A stretch of DNA of 41,865 nucleotides, from contig UQGD01000021.1 in assembly GCA_900540455.1 (NCBI GenBank), positions 1 through 41,865 on the forward strand, written 5' to 3'. This DNA comes from an uncultured Faecalibacterium sp. (GTDB lineage Bacteria > Bacillota > Clostridia > Oscillospirales > Ruminococcaceae). A program made the position numbers and the translations under genes. Shown here piece after piece: positions 31,310 to 39,542 of the stretch. The stretch's first letter is position 1. Each line of letters begins with the position of its first letter. The notes below the pieces were generated by a model. That model worked only from the letters and a program-made list of their open reading frames with translations, had not been told where the DNA came from and searched no databases.

Positions 31310-31879
31310 TCATTCCTCCCCGGTATATTCGGTATAATGGGCCCGCTGCCCCCCGATCAGTTTGGGGCGGGTACGGGCGCACAGCAGCCCCGCCTGCCCA
31401 ATCTGACGCAGGCTCAGCCGCACCGGCACCGCCACACGGCGCAGGTGCATCCCGATCAGCGTGCCGCCGATGTCCATGCCTGCATGGGCCTGGATCTCCT
31501 CCACCGCCACCGGGTGGGCAAAATTCTGCCAGCAGGTGGTGGCCCAGCTGCCCCCGGCATGGGGCCAGGGCACCACCGAGACCTCCTCCCAGCCGTAGCG
31601 CTGGGCGGCCTCCCGCTCCAGCACGATGGCCCGGTTCAGATGCTCACAGCACTGCGCTGCCAGCCAGACGCCCCGCTGGGCCGCCACCGGGGCAATGCCC
31701 TGGTAGACGGCGCCGGCAGCATCCATGCTGCTGTATTTCCCGATCTGTCCGCCCAGGATCTCGCTGGAGGAGCAGCCCACCACCAGCACCTGACCGGGCT
31801 GCAGCTCGGCGGCGTCCAGCAGCTCGGCCGCCGCCTGGGCCGATGCCGCGCGGATCTCGTCCAATTCTTGCACTGTCAT
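31310..31879 (-). CDS. TIGR01440 / UPF0340 (YwlG, DUF436) protein
   Basis: 189 residues, normal length. The motifs VVGCSSSEILGGQIGKYSS, AAQCCEHLNRAIVLE and VEEIQAHAGMDIGGTLIGMHLRRVAVPVR identify the UPF0340 family, widespread in Firmicutes and structurally known but without proven function. The cysteine pair and glutamates suggest an active site. It is between the propeller-protein gene (34 bases) and yggS (4 bases) in the operon. Confidence 0.9.
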   Translation of the reverse strand: MTVQELDEIRAASAQAAAELLDAAELQPGQVLVVGCSSSEILGGQIGKYSSMDAAGAVYQGIAPVAAQRGVWLAAQCCEHLNRAIVLEREAAQRYGWEEVSVVPWPHAGGSWATTCWQNFAHPVAVEEIQAHAGMDIGGTLIGMHLRRVAVPVRLSLRQIGQAGLLCARTRPKLIGGQRAHYTEYTGEE

Positions 31880-31913
31880 CTATCTCAAGACCTCTTTTCT
31901 CCCAAAATATTCG

Positions 31914-33203
31914 TCACACCCGGGTCCAATACAGCCGGTCCTGTCCGGCCGTCCCCAGGTAGACCCGGCTGCCGGCAGGGCAGATCGCAGATGCGCTGCC
32001 CAGATCCCGCCCCAGGAAAGCCCGCAGCGGGGTCCCGTCCGGGGCCAGTACCTCAGCCGAAGGGCTGGAGGAGGGCAGCCCCACCAGCTTTTGCTGGCTC
32101 TTCTGGCTCAGACGCAGCGCAGCGCCCCGCACCAGCGTCCCCTCGGAGCGGGCTTCCAGCCAGCCGCTGGGTGCCCAGCAATAGGCCACATACAGGCAGC
32201 CTTCTTCGTCCACAGCCAGTGACCCGGGATACCCCGGCAGACCCGCCGCAAACTGGGCGCAGCCCTTGCCGCCAGCGGTCAGCTCCCGGGCATTGGCGGG
32301 CACCGCCCAGATACAGCGGCTGCCCAGATCCGAGACATAGAGGATGTCCCCCTCCGGAGAGAGCGCCAGCCCGGAGGCACCGGCCAGGCCGCCCAGCACC
32401 CGCTGCACTGCCCGGACAGCGGGGTCATAAACATAGACCCAGCCGGTGGCGGTATGAGCCAGCAGCTCGGTGCGCAGAGCGGCCTGCGCCCCATGCTCTG
32501 CCGGGGCGGCGGCGGCATTGGTAAAGTAGACCCGGCCCTCCGGGTCCACCGTTACCGCCGCAGGGCAGCTCAGCGCCTTGCCGTCGATCTGCCCCACCAC
32601 CTGCTCCGTGGCTGCGCCCCAACCATCGTAGCGGGCCTTATACAGTGCGCCGCCCGCCGGGGTGACGGTGGTGAACCACACCTCTCCGGCGGCGTCAAAA
32701 TCAAAGCTGGTGATCTCCCCTTCCACCGTCAGGATGGAAGCCAGGCCGCTGCCGTCGGCGTTCATGCGGGCCAGCACGCTTCCGCCCTTGGTATCGGCGG
32801 CCGCAAAGTAGACCCAGCCATCCCGCTCCCGCACACAGGAGGGGGCCTGGTACCCGCCAAGAGAGAGCTGCTCCTCCACCGCGGACTGAACCGCTGCGGT
32901 CTCCCGTCGCAGCGGGGCGGTGTAGGGGGCGGCCTCTGCATCAATGGGGCGGAACACCAGGGCATACACCAGCGACACTGCCGCCAGGATCAGCACCAGG
33001 ATGCCCAGCCGCTGGAACCGGCGCAGAACGATCTCCCGCTCCGCAGCTGCGGCTGCCCGGCGGGCAGCCTCCCGCCGGGCGGCAGCGGCATAGCTGCGCT
33101 CGGCACGGTGAAGCCAGCGGTTGACCCACCTGACGACCGCCGGGCCCACTGCGACAGAGGCAATAATAAAAAGCAAAACAAGTTCGGTGAATCCAATACG
33201 CAT
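31914..33203 (-). CDS. Membrane-anchored strictosidine-synthase-like beta-propeller with TatA-like N-terminus
   Basis: 429 residues. The first 50 residues look like a TatA/TatB start: IGFTELVLLFIIASVAVGP, then a basic amphipathic helix rich in alanine, arginine and glutamate. A second membrane helix follows (about 66-86, LGILVLILAAVSLVYALVF). The rest (about 110-429) is a six-bladed propeller resembling the strictosidine-synthase-like / gluconolactonase group: DPEGRVYFTNA, YVYDPAVRAVQRVLGGLAGASGLALSPEGDILYVSDLGS, LPGYPGSLAVDEEGCLYVAY. The propeller lies outside the membrane. First gene of the operon with DUF436, YggS and the ABC exporter. Function unknown; catalysis of the plant type is not implied. 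Confidence 0.7.
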   Translation of the reverse strand: MRIGFTELVLLFIIASVAVGPAVVRWVNRWLHRAERSYAAAARREAARRAAAAAEREIVLRRFQRLGILVLILAAVSLVYALVFRPIDAEAAPYTAPLRRETAAVQSAVEEQLSLGGYQAPSCVRERDGWVYFAAADTKGGSVLARMNADGSGLASILTVEGEITSFDFDAAGEVWFTTVTPAGGALYKARYDGWGAATEQVVGQIDGKALSCPAAVTVDPEGRVYFTNAAAAPAEHGAQAALRTELLAHTATGWVYVYDPAVRAVQRVLGGLAGASGLALSPEGDILYVSDLGSRCIWAVPANARELTAGGKGCAQFAAGLPGYPGSLAVDEEGCLYVAYCWAPSGWLEARSEGTLVRGAALRLSQKSQQKLVGLPSSSPSAEVLAPDGTPLRAFLGRDLGSASAICPAGSRVYLGTAGQDRLYWTRV

Positions 33204-33271
33204 CGGGTTTTCCCTTTTTCTATGATTTCAGGCGGCAGCGCAGACCAGGCTGCTCTGCCTATACAAAATTT

Positions 33272-33301
33272 AGTATAGCACACTTGCGCACAGGGGTGCA
33301 A
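33272..33301 (-). promoter_or_regulatory. Promoter of the propeller-DUF436-yggS-ABC operon
   Basis: Minus strand TTGCAC (33301-33296), 18-base spacer, TATACT (33277-33272). Only 13 bases separate its -35 from the -35 of a plus-strand promoter, so the two compete for polymerase. Confidence 0.6.
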
Positions 33302-33314
33302 GCGCAAGCCCCCC

Positions 33315-33343
33315 TTGCTCTCCCCCGGTCATCCGGGTATACT
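33315..33343 (+). promoter_or_regulatory. Constitutive-type promoter upstream of the two-component genes
   Basis: TTGCTC (33315-33320), 17-base spacer, TATACT (33338-33343). Its transcript meets a hairpin with T-run at 33354-33378. Confidence 0.6.
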
Positions 33344-33353
33344 GGTGACAGCC

Positions 33354-33378
33354 GCCGGCGCAGCTGCCGGCAGTTTTT
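33354..33378 (+). terminator. Early terminator / attenuator hairpin
   Basis: GCCGGC-GCAGCT-GCCGGC followed by AG and five T, just after the promoter at 33315-33343. Confidence 0.5.
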
Positions 33379-33385
33379 CCAAAGG

Positions 33386-33429
33386 GTTCACCCAATGTTC
33401 ACAATTCTTTCCCAGGACAAGGGTATGAT
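33386..33429 (+). promoter_or_regulatory. OmpR-family tandem box and regulated promoter
   Basis: TTCACC (33387-33392), five bases, TTCACA (33398-33403), then -10 TATGAT (33424-33429). The 11-base repeat and the missing -35 at normal distance suggest activation by the response regulator encoded next. The second box reads TTCACAATTCTTTC, close to TTCACAATTTTTC upstream of htrA. Confidence 0.6.
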
Positions 33430-33480
33430 AAGAAAAGAAACGACTGCAAATGCGCCCCATGGGCGTGGGAGGGGAGAAAT

Positions 33481-34170
33481 ATGGCCAAGATCCTGATCGT
33501 AGACGATGAACCGCGGATCCGCGAATTGATCCGGGAGCATTTACAATATGCAGGCTATGCCTGTGAAGAAGCCGGGGACGGTTCCGCTGCCCTGACGATG
33601 GTGCTGGGCGGCGGGTTCGACCTGGTGATCCTGGATGTGATGATGCCTTTTATGGACGGCATGACCTGCCTGCGGGAGATGCGCTCCCGCCATGTGGATA
33701 CGCCGGTGATCATCCTGACCGCACGGGGCGAGGAGTATGATAAGCTGGCCGGTCTGGAGGGCGGCGCGGATGACTATGTGGTCAAGCCGTTCTCTCCCCG
33801 GGAGCTGGTGGCACGGGTGCGGGCGGTGCTGAACCGCACCCTGCCCAAGCCGGAGACCGCTGCCGAGACCATGACCTTTGGCGAGCTGACCATCGACACC
33901 GCCTGCCACACGGTGCGTGTCTCTGGCGAGGAAGTCAGCCTGACCCCCAAAGAGTTTGACCTTTTGGTCTTTCTGGCTTCCAACAAGGGCATCGCCCTCA
34001 GCCGGGAGAAGATCCTGCAAAAGGTGTGGAACTACGACTACTTTGGCGAGGACCGCACGGTAGACACCCACGTCAAGATGCTGCGGGGGCATCTGGGCGC
34101 CTGCCGCAGCTACATTGCCACTGTGTGGGGCATCGGCTATAAGTTCGACCCCGATGCTGCCCGCGGATGA
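33481..34170 (+). CDS. OmpR-family response regulator (CssR-like)
   Basis: 229 residues. Receiver domain with acidic pocket (Asp8-Asp9), phosphorylation site Asp52 in VILDVMMPFMDG, Thr80 and Lys102 (DYVVKPFS). The C-terminal winged helix (about 130-228) has LTPKEFDLLVFLASNKGIALSREKILQKVWNYDYFGEDRTVDTHVKMLR. GGAGGGGAG precedes ATG 33481. It overlaps the kinase gene by four bases (ATGA). Own upstream tandem boxes and the matching boxes at htrA point to a secretion-stress role like CssR; that assignment is inference. Confidence 0.93.
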   Translation: MAKILIVDDEPRIRELIREHLQYAGYACEEAGDGSAALTMVLGGGFDLVILDVMMPFMDGMTCLREMRSRHVDTPVIILTARGEEYDKLAGLEGGADDYVVKPFSPRELVARVRAVLNRTLPKPETAAETMTFGELTIDTACHTVRVSGEEVSLTPKEFDLLVFLASNKGIALSREKILQKVWNYDYFGEDRTVDTHVKMLRGHLGACRSYIATVWGIGYKFDPDAARG

Positions 34171-35711
34171 GCCCGGCACCAAAAGCTCTGCCCGGCTCCC
34201 GCCGGCGGACGGTGGGCATCCGGGGGCAGCTGATGTGGTTTTTGTGCTTCATCTGCCTGCTGCTGCTGGGACTGTTCTGGTTTTTATCCACCCAGCTGCT
34301 GGAACCGCTGTATACCCGCCATATCCAAAAACAGGCCACGGCGCAGGCCGAAGCGGTGGTGGCGGAACTGGATGCCGCCCTGGAGGAGGGAGAGACCGTC
34401 TCCTTCCGCTCGTTCGGGCATCTGTTCGTCAACAACGATCTGTTTGACGGTCTGCGCAAAAAGCTGTACGAGAACAATGCCCTCAGCGGCTTTTGCGTGG
34501 ACATTGCCGACTCCACCCTGCGGCAGGTGTTCCGGGAGGACACCCTGCCCTACTGCAACCTGCACCTGACCGCCCTGTACACCGGCCAGGACAACGGGGA
34601 CGAGCTGAACACCAAGACCCTGTTCGCCATGCGCCAGCGCTGCCGCACCGAGGGCAGCTTTGTCACGGTGCTGACCCCCATCTCCCCCACCGGCACCAGT
34701 CAGCTGCTGGTGGGCCGGATGACCGCCAACGGGGCATACTCGGTATTGGTGACCACCAGCCTGATGCACGTCTCTGAGGCAGGCGAGGTGCTCAGCACCC
34801 TGCTGCCCGCCATCGCCCTGCTGATCTTTGCTTTTTCCATGTCGGCGGCCTGGCTGTTCAGCGAGTGGTTCACGAAACCGCTGCGGCAGCTTTCTGCCGC
34901 TGCACGCCAGGTGTCCCAGGGCAACTATGCCGTTCAGGTAGACAGCGCCCGGAACGATGAGCTGGGCGCACTGGCCCAGGACTTCAACCACATGGCCCGG
35001 GAGGTGCAGCACGCCGCCCAGATGCAGCGGGACCTGCTGGCCAACGTCTCCCACGACCTGCGCACCCCCCTGACCCTGATCAAAGGGTATGCCGAAACGG
35101 TGCGGGACCTGACCGGCGACAACAAGACCCAGCGGGATGCCCAGATGAATATCATCGTGGACGAGACCGACCGGCTGACCGCCCTGGTCTCCAGCGTGAT
35201 GGAGCTGAGCAAGGTGACCAGCGGCGCAGAGAAATGCGAGCGGGTCCACTTTGACCTGCGCCAGCTGTGCGACGAAGTGTGCGAGCGCTACGACGCACTC
35301 TGCGCCCAGAACGACTGGCATTTGGAGCTGGAGCTGCCGGAACAGGCACTGCCCGTCTTTGCTGACCCGAACATGATGCAGCGCGCCCTGCACAACCTGC
35401 TGGGCAACGCCATGCACCACATTGGGCCGGACGGGGTCTTTGTGCTGCGGGCCTTTGCCTGCCCGGAGGGGGTCCGGGTGGAGGTAGAGGACCATGGCCC
35501 CGGCATCTCGGCCGAGGACCTGCCCTACATTTTTGACCGGTACTACCGCTCCCGCTCGGACGCAGGCAAGACCGGCACCGGGCTGGGGCTTTCCATCACC
35601 AAGGCCATCTTCCAGCAGCACGGGTTCCGTTTTGGGGTGCAAAGCGCCCTGGGCAAAGGCACCTGCTTCTGGTTCATCATGACCGACGACGCACCCAGCG
35701 CCGGGACTTAA
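34167..35711 (+). CDS. Sensor histidine kinase (CssS-like)
   Basis: 514 residues. Membrane helices at about 24-42 and 210-232 enclose an extracytoplasmic sensor of some 165 residues. A HAMP segment (about 233-285) leads to the H-box with His296 in LLANVSHDLRTPLTLIKGYAE, then the ATPase boxes: N-box LLGNAMHHI, G1 VEDHGPGISAEDLPYIFDRYYR, G2 GTGLGLSI. It phosphorylates the regulator encoded just upstream. The N-box reads GNAMHH where the usual asparagine series is NAxxxS/T/P; ATP binding should persist. Signal unknown, envelope or secretion stress proposed from the htrA link. Confidence 0.92.
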   Translation: MSPAPKALPGSRRRTVGIRGQLMWFLCFICLLLLGLFWFLSTQLLEPLYTRHIQKQATAQAEAVVAELDAALEEGETVSFRSFGHLFVNNDLFDGLRKKLYENNALSGFCVDIADSTLRQVFREDTLPYCNLHLTALYTGQDNGDELNTKTLFAMRQRCRTEGSFVTVLTPISPTGTSQLLVGRMTANGAYSVLVTTSLMHVSEAGEVLSTLLPAIALLIFAFSMSAAWLFSEWFTKPLRQLSAAARQVSQGNYAVQVDSARNDELGALAQDFNHMAREVQHAAQMQRDLLANVSHDLRTPLTLIKGYAETVRDLTGDNKTQRDAQMNIIVDETDRLTALVSSVMELSKVTSGAEKCERVHFDLRQLCDEVCERYDALCAQNDWHLELELPEQALPVFADPNMMQRALHNLLGNAMHHIGPDGVFVLRAFACPEGVRVEVEDHGPGISAEDLPYIFDRYYRSRSDAGKTGTGLGLSITKAIFQQHGFRFGVQSALGKGTCFWFIMTDDAPSAGT

Positions 35712-35714
35712 CAG

Positions 35715-35755
35715 AACAAAACGCGCTGTGCCTTGGAGCACAGCGCGTTTTTGTT
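35715..35755. terminator. Bidirectional terminator
   Basis: AACAAAACGCGCTGTGC pairs with GCACAGCGCGTTTTTGTT across CTTGGA (about 35732-35737). Ends both the kinase gene and the convergent small membrane protein gene. Confidence 0.85.
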
Positions 35756-35907
35756 TATTCTGCCTGACGGTAGATGCCAAAGATATTGTCCGGGGCGGGC
35801 ATCTCAACCCGAGTCGCCCTCTCATTGACCAGCCACATCATCCCAGCCATTGCCGCCAGTGCAGCAGCCACCAGCAGCCATTTGACAAAGGTGGGGAGCT
35901 TTTTCAT
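35755..35907 (-). CDS. 50-residue single-pass membrane protein
   Basis: 50 residues from ATG 35907, with AAGGAG upstream; the longer frame extends into the pectinesterase gene without support. Residues MKKLPTFVKW are followed by a membrane helix (about 11-29, LLVAAALAAMAGMMWLV) and a short polar tail outside. No family recognised. It starts 16 bases after the pectinesterase stop, so both come from one transcript. It could anchor or assist that enzyme, but nothing in the sequence proves it. Confidence 0.7.
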   Translation of the reverse strand: MKKLPTFVKWLLVAAALAAMAGMMWLVNERATRVEMPAPDNIFGIYRQAE

Positions 35908-35923
35908 TCCATTCTCCTTTTTC

Positions 35924-36868
35924 TCACACAGGGCGGCAGCGCTTCCGGGCAGCAGACAGCAGGGCCGCCGCCTGCTCTGCATCCGGCACCGTCACCCACG
36001 AGGGACGCTCCCCAGCGCCCGGGCCGGTGCTTCCGCTCTCTGCAAAGCCAGCCTGGGCCAAGTCCGGACGGTCGTTCCAGCCGGAGAAGCCCTCCGGTGC
36101 GATATGCCCGCCCAGGCGGCAGTCCAGCACCGCTGTGCGGCCGGTAGGACGCCAGGGGCGGCCCAGATAGACCGTACCAGCGGGGCAGATGGACACAAAA
36201 TCGCAGTCCCAGAACACAAAGCCCAGACCATCCGCCGGGCCGGAAGGCGCCGTAACATAACTGTGGGCCAGATGGTTATCCACCGTGCGCAGCGTACACT
36301 GCTCAAACAAGGCATCTGCGCCGCCAAAGATAAAGTCGATGTCCCCGGCGATCTCGCAGCCCTGGTAATACTGCGCAGAGGGGCGGCGGGGCGCCAGCTT
36401 GCGGGGGCCTAAAAAGCCGTCCTTCTCCCGCTCGGCCTGGGGCAGCGGGGCGCAGAACAGGGTATCCTGATTGCCCAGCAGGCGCACCCGGCGGAACACG
36501 GCCCGCTGGCTGTCCACATAGGCGGCAATGGCCTGGCCTGCCTCGCTGCCGGGACCTGCGGCATTCTCAATGGTCATATCCTCTACCGTGACCATCTCCC
36601 CGGAAAAAAAGGCGGTATAACTGCGGAAGGTATGGGTGGGACGGCCGTCCGGATGGGGCAGCTTGCCGCCGTCCGCCCAGACCAGGCGGGTGGCTTCCGC
36701 TCCTGCGCCCCGCAGGGTGATGCAGCGTTTTTCGCAGACAAGTTTCTCCCGGTACTCGCCGGGACCCACCAGCACCAATGTCTCCAGGTCATAGGGTGCG
36801 GCCAGCACCGCTTCCGAGATCGTGGAGAAATCCCCGCTGCCGTCCTGGGCTACTGTGATCGTAAGCAT
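35924..36868 (-). CDS. Pectinesterase-family (CE8) protein
   Basis: 314 residues, right-handed parallel beta-helix. VAQDGSGDFSTISEAV opens it as in all pectin methylesterases; GNQDTLF (132-138) contains the acid/base Asp135, GDIDFIFGGADALFEQC (175-191) the nucleophile Asp178, and YLGRPWRPTGRTAVLDC the substrate arginine and tryptophan. It removes methyl groups from pectin galacturonate. There is no signal peptide, so it probably acts on imported oligogalacturonides in the cytoplasm. AAAGGAGG precedes the ATG. First of two genes behind its own promoter; no other pectin genes are in view. Confidence 0.92.
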   Translation of the reverse strand: MLTITVAQDGSGDFSTISEAVLAAPYDLETLVLVGPGEYREKLVCEKRCITLRGAGAEATRLVWADGGKLPHPDGRPTHTFRSYTAFFSGEMVTVEDMTIENAAGPGSEAGQAIAAYVDSQRAVFRRVRLLGNQDTLFCAPLPQAEREKDGFLGPRKLAPRRPSAQYYQGCEIAGDIDFIFGGADALFEQCTLRTVDNHLAHSYVTAPSGPADGLGFVFWDCDFVSICPAGTVYLGRPWRPTGRTAVLDCRLGGHIAPEGFSGWNDRPDLAQAGFAESGSTGPGAGERPSWVTVPDAEQAAALLSAARKRCRPV

Positions 36869-36895
36869 AGTCTTTGCCTCCTTTTATGGGCATAA

Positions 36896-36947
36896 AAACA
36901 CAATTTCATTGTTTTCCCAGTATACGCTCCCGGCGGGGAAAAAGCAA
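36896..36947 (-). promoter_or_regulatory. Promoter and operator-like dyad of the pectinesterase operon
   Basis: Minus strand TTGCTT (36947-36942), 17-base spacer, TATACT (36924-36919). Overlapping the expected start of transcription is an imperfect inverted repeat (36896-36916) with the core ACAAT-TTC-ATTGT, a likely repressor site. Confidence 0.6.
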
Positions 36948-37015
36948 TCACACCGGGGGGATTTTATATGGCGTTGACCCAATCCTCCATCTGGGGTCGC
37001 CCTTCGACCGCACGC

Positions 37016-39304
37016 TCAGCCATTTTCCAGCCGGACCACGGCTGCGGTGATATCATCCGGGCGTCCGGTGCGGCTGGTGCGGCTGCGGGCAGTCTCCACC
37101 AGGGTACGGGCCAGCTGCTCCGGCTCCTGGCGGGAAGCCGCCGACAGCTCCAGCTGCTGCAGCACCCAGCCCGTCCCATCTGCCAACAGACCATCCGACA
37201 CCAAAACCGCATAATCTCCGGCTGCGAGATGGGCCAGGATGCTCTGCCCATTCACCGCCCCCAGGATACCCACCGGCAGGCCGCCCTGTCCCACCGCTCT
37301 GGCGCGGCCCCCCTGCACCAGAAAGCTGGGCGCAGCCCCCGCCTTGAACAGCCGGGCTGCGCCGGTGTACAGGTCGATGCTCAGCAGGTCCAGGGTAGCG
37401 CCGCTCTCCTCCTCACTTTTCAGCGCCAGGGCCACGTTCACCAGCCGGGCCGCCAGCTCTGCGGTAAACCCCGCTTTCAGCAGCCGGGCGGTCAGCTCGG
37501 CCGCCAGGCTCCCATCCACTGCGGCGGGCCGGCCGGTGCCCATGCCGTCGCACAGGATCATCTGCGCTGCTGCCGGGCTGCAGAACTGCTGCACCGCATC
37601 CCCGGACACCTCGCCCCGGGCTGCCACCCCCGCTGTGCCAAACACCGCCCGCAGCGCCGGGGTCTCGCAGAACAGCAGGGTGGTGATGCCCCGGCAGGAC
37701 AGCACCTGCGGGATATCCAGCCTGCGGCGGCAGATCTGCCCCACCTCCCGGGACAGCGCTGCCAGCTCTGCCTGGGAGAACCGTGTGCGGGGCAGGGTGA
37801 CCGCAGCACGGGTGCGGCCCAGCTCATCCAACGTCACCGCACATTCCAGCGGCTGCACCCCCATCGAGGCAAAAAAGTCCGCCACCCGGCCGGATTTATA
37901 GGGTTCCGGGCTGCCCGGACGGCCCAGCTGCTCACTGAGCACACCCAGCGCCTCTGCCACAGCGCTGTACTGCTCGGTCAGCGCTGTGCGCATGGCCTCG
38001 GCATGGACCCTGGCTTCCTGGCGGCTGCGGTACAGCGCAAAGGATCGGCTCACCGCCGCGCAGAGCGCCGCCGGGTGGATGCATCGGCTAAGCTGTGCCG
38101 GAAGCGCCCCTGGCTCCACCCCGCCCTGCTGCTCCAGGATAGGGCGCAGCGCCTCCATGCCTTCCAGAACAGCCGTATGCTCCTGCTGCCAGCACTCGGC
38201 ACAGCGGCCGCAATGGGCACACAGCGTATCATGGGTGTTATCAATGACCCAGCGGAAGCTCTCGCACCGGCGGGGCAACCCTTCGTAGACCTGGTTCACC
38301 GTCTCTGCCAGTGAGCTCAGGCTCTCGGCGACGGCTTCCAGGCGGGTAGCCGCCGCAGACAGGCGGGGCCGCTCCGGCAGATCCGGCGGCTCCTGTGCCG
38401 GGGGCGGTGCAGTCCACGCACGGGGCAGCAGCCAATATATGGCCAGCCCTGCGCCCGCACTGACCATCCAGGCAAAGGCCGTCCCGGGCGGAGACATCCC
38501 CACCAGCACCAGGGCGCACCCCGCCCCATAAGCGGCCAGCCCTTCCACCCGCCGGGCAGGGGCCAGCAAAGCCGCTGCCGCACCGCCCAGCCCCAGCGCC
38601 GCTGCCGCCGGCGCCATAGTCGGGTCCGTTATGTACAATCCGCTCCCTGCCACCCCGCTCAGGGCCAACGCCTCGGTGCTTTGTCCCCGGCTGCACAAGA
38701 CCAGCCCTGCCAGCACACCCAGGGTCAGACCCGGGCGCAGGCCGCCCCAGGCCGCCGGGCCCAGCGCACAAAAGACCACCCCAGCCGCCAGCAGACGCCC
38801 CGGACCCGGACGCTGTACCGGCCAGCGGCGCAGGGCCCAGCCCAACGCAGCCCCCAGCAGCGCATCCGCACCGCAGGTAAGCGCCAGGCCAAACCCGCCC
38901 CCTGCGCCCAGCCCAAAGCAGATCCCGCTGCCCACCAGCACCCCGCAGCCCAGCCCGGCTGCCGGGCCAAACCGCTGGGGCAGCACCCAGCGCACCGCCA
39001 CCGCCGCCCCAATGCCGCATACCAGGCACACCCCATGCAGCCCGCTGCCCCGCAGCAGCAGCGCCAGGACCGCCCCGGCGGCGGCGGCCGCAAAGCCCGG
39101 TTCCCCCGCCCCCAGCACAAGCCCCAGCCCCAACGGAGACAGCTGGCCGTACAGCACCGCCCAACCCCCTGCAAGCCCCAGTACCAGTGCTCCGGCCCGG
39201 TACAGCGCTGGCTGGAGCCGCGCCCGCAGATCCAGTTCTGCACTGCCCAACGCCACCGCCCCCGGCCGGGACAGCCCCTCTGCTGCTTTGATCCTGCTCT
39301 GCAT
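37016..39304 (-). CDS. spoIIE: Stage II sporulation protein E (SpoIIE)
   Basis: 762 residues. About ten membrane helices fill residues 35-305, a middle region (about 310-540) includes a cysteine cluster THDTLCAHCGRCAECW, and the C-terminal PP2C-type phosphatase (about 550-762) shows ILCDGMGTG, VLVSDGLL and the final RPDDITAAVVRL. In spore formers SpoIIE sits at the asymmetric septum and dephosphorylates SpoIIAA, freeing sigma-F. Its full length argues for a working role even though close relatives are described as non-sporing. ATG 39304 has AAGGGGG as ribosome binding site, but that is locked in a 9-base hairpin. Confidence 0.93.
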   Translation of the reverse strand: MQSRIKAAEGLSRPGAVALGSAELDLRARLQPALYRAGALVLGLAGGWAVLYGQLSPLGLGLVLGAGEPGFAAAAAGAVLALLLRGSGLHGVCLVCGIGAAVAVRWVLPQRFGPAAGLGCGVLVGSGICFGLGAGGGFGLALTCGADALLGAALGWALRRWPVQRPGPGRLLAAGVVFCALGPAAWGGLRPGLTLGVLAGLVLCSRGQSTEALALSGVAGSGLYITDPTMAPAAAALGLGGAAAALLAPARRVEGLAAYGAGCALVLVGMSPPGTAFAWMVSAGAGLAIYWLLPRAWTAPPPAQEPPDLPERPRLSAAATRLEAVAESLSSLAETVNQVYEGLPRRCESFRWVIDNTHDTLCAHCGRCAECWQQEHTAVLEGMEALRPILEQQGGVEPGALPAQLSRCIHPAALCAAVSRSFALYRSRQEARVHAEAMRTALTEQYSAVAEALGVLSEQLGRPGSPEPYKSGRVADFFASMGVQPLECAVTLDELGRTRAAVTLPRTRFSQAELAALSREVGQICRRRLDIPQVLSCRGITTLLFCETPALRAVFGTAGVAARGEVSGDAVQQFCSPAAAQMILCDGMGTGRPAAVDGSLAAELTARLLKAGFTAELAARLVNVALALKSEEESGATLDLLSIDLYTGAARLFKAGAAPSFLVQGGRARAVGQGGLPVGILGAVNGQSILAHLAAGDYAVLVSDGLLADGTGWVLQQLELSAASRQEPEQLARTLVETARSRTSRTGRPDDITAAVVRLENG

Positions 39305-39334
39305 AAAAACATCCCCCTTTGCGGCGGGGGATGT
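39305..39334 (-). promoter_or_regulatory. Hairpin sequestering the spoIIE ribosome binding site
   Basis: On the minus strand ACATCCCCC (39334-39326), loop GCCGCAAA, GGGGGATGT (39317-39309), TTTT, then ATG 39304. The 3' arm contains most of the Shine-Dalgarno sequence AAGGGGG. It also resembles a short terminator. Confidence 0.6.
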
Positions 39335-39379
39335 GGTTTTGGTTCTGCCCCGCGCCGTCTTTGCATATACTGTAAGCCT

Positions 39380-39399
39380 GCCAAAAGGCGTTTTTTGGC
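39380..39399. promoter_or_regulatory. Inverted repeat between spoIIE and the AAA gene
   Basis: GCCAAAA-GGCGTT-TTTTGGC, perfect 7-base arms, upstream of both divergent genes. No sigma-A promoter for spoIIE was found nearby. Operator function is a guess. Confidence 0.4.
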
Positions 39400-39483
39400 G
39401 CTGGGCAGGGATGGGACAAAATCTCGCCCAAACTTTTGTTTTGCGGCAGAAGGGTGCGATGGGGTGGGAAGGGCCCCAATGTC

Positions 39484-39512
39484 TTGCAAAATCCGCAGGG
39501 GTACACTATACT
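39484..39512 (+). promoter_or_regulatory. Promoter of the AAA ATPase gene
   Basis: TTGCAA (39484-39489), 17-base spacer, TATACT (39507-39512). Transcription from about 39519 leaves no room for a start at 39525, favouring ATG 39543. Confidence 0.75.
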
Positions 39513-39542
39513 TAAAGGAGACAAATGCAAGGAGGTTCCAGC

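Noticed and set aside
26032..31962. Plus-strand open frame of 1976 codons
   Set aside because: It is antisense to the anti-sigma, pullulanase, ABC exporter, YggS and DUF436 genes, all of which have clear family motifs. Long antisense frames are expected in GC-rich codon-biased DNA.
14991..33235. Identical 16-base string CTATGATTTCAGGCGG at 14991-15006 and 33220-33235
   Set aside because: In opposite orientation relative to the genes; about one such match is not surprising by chance in 42 kb.
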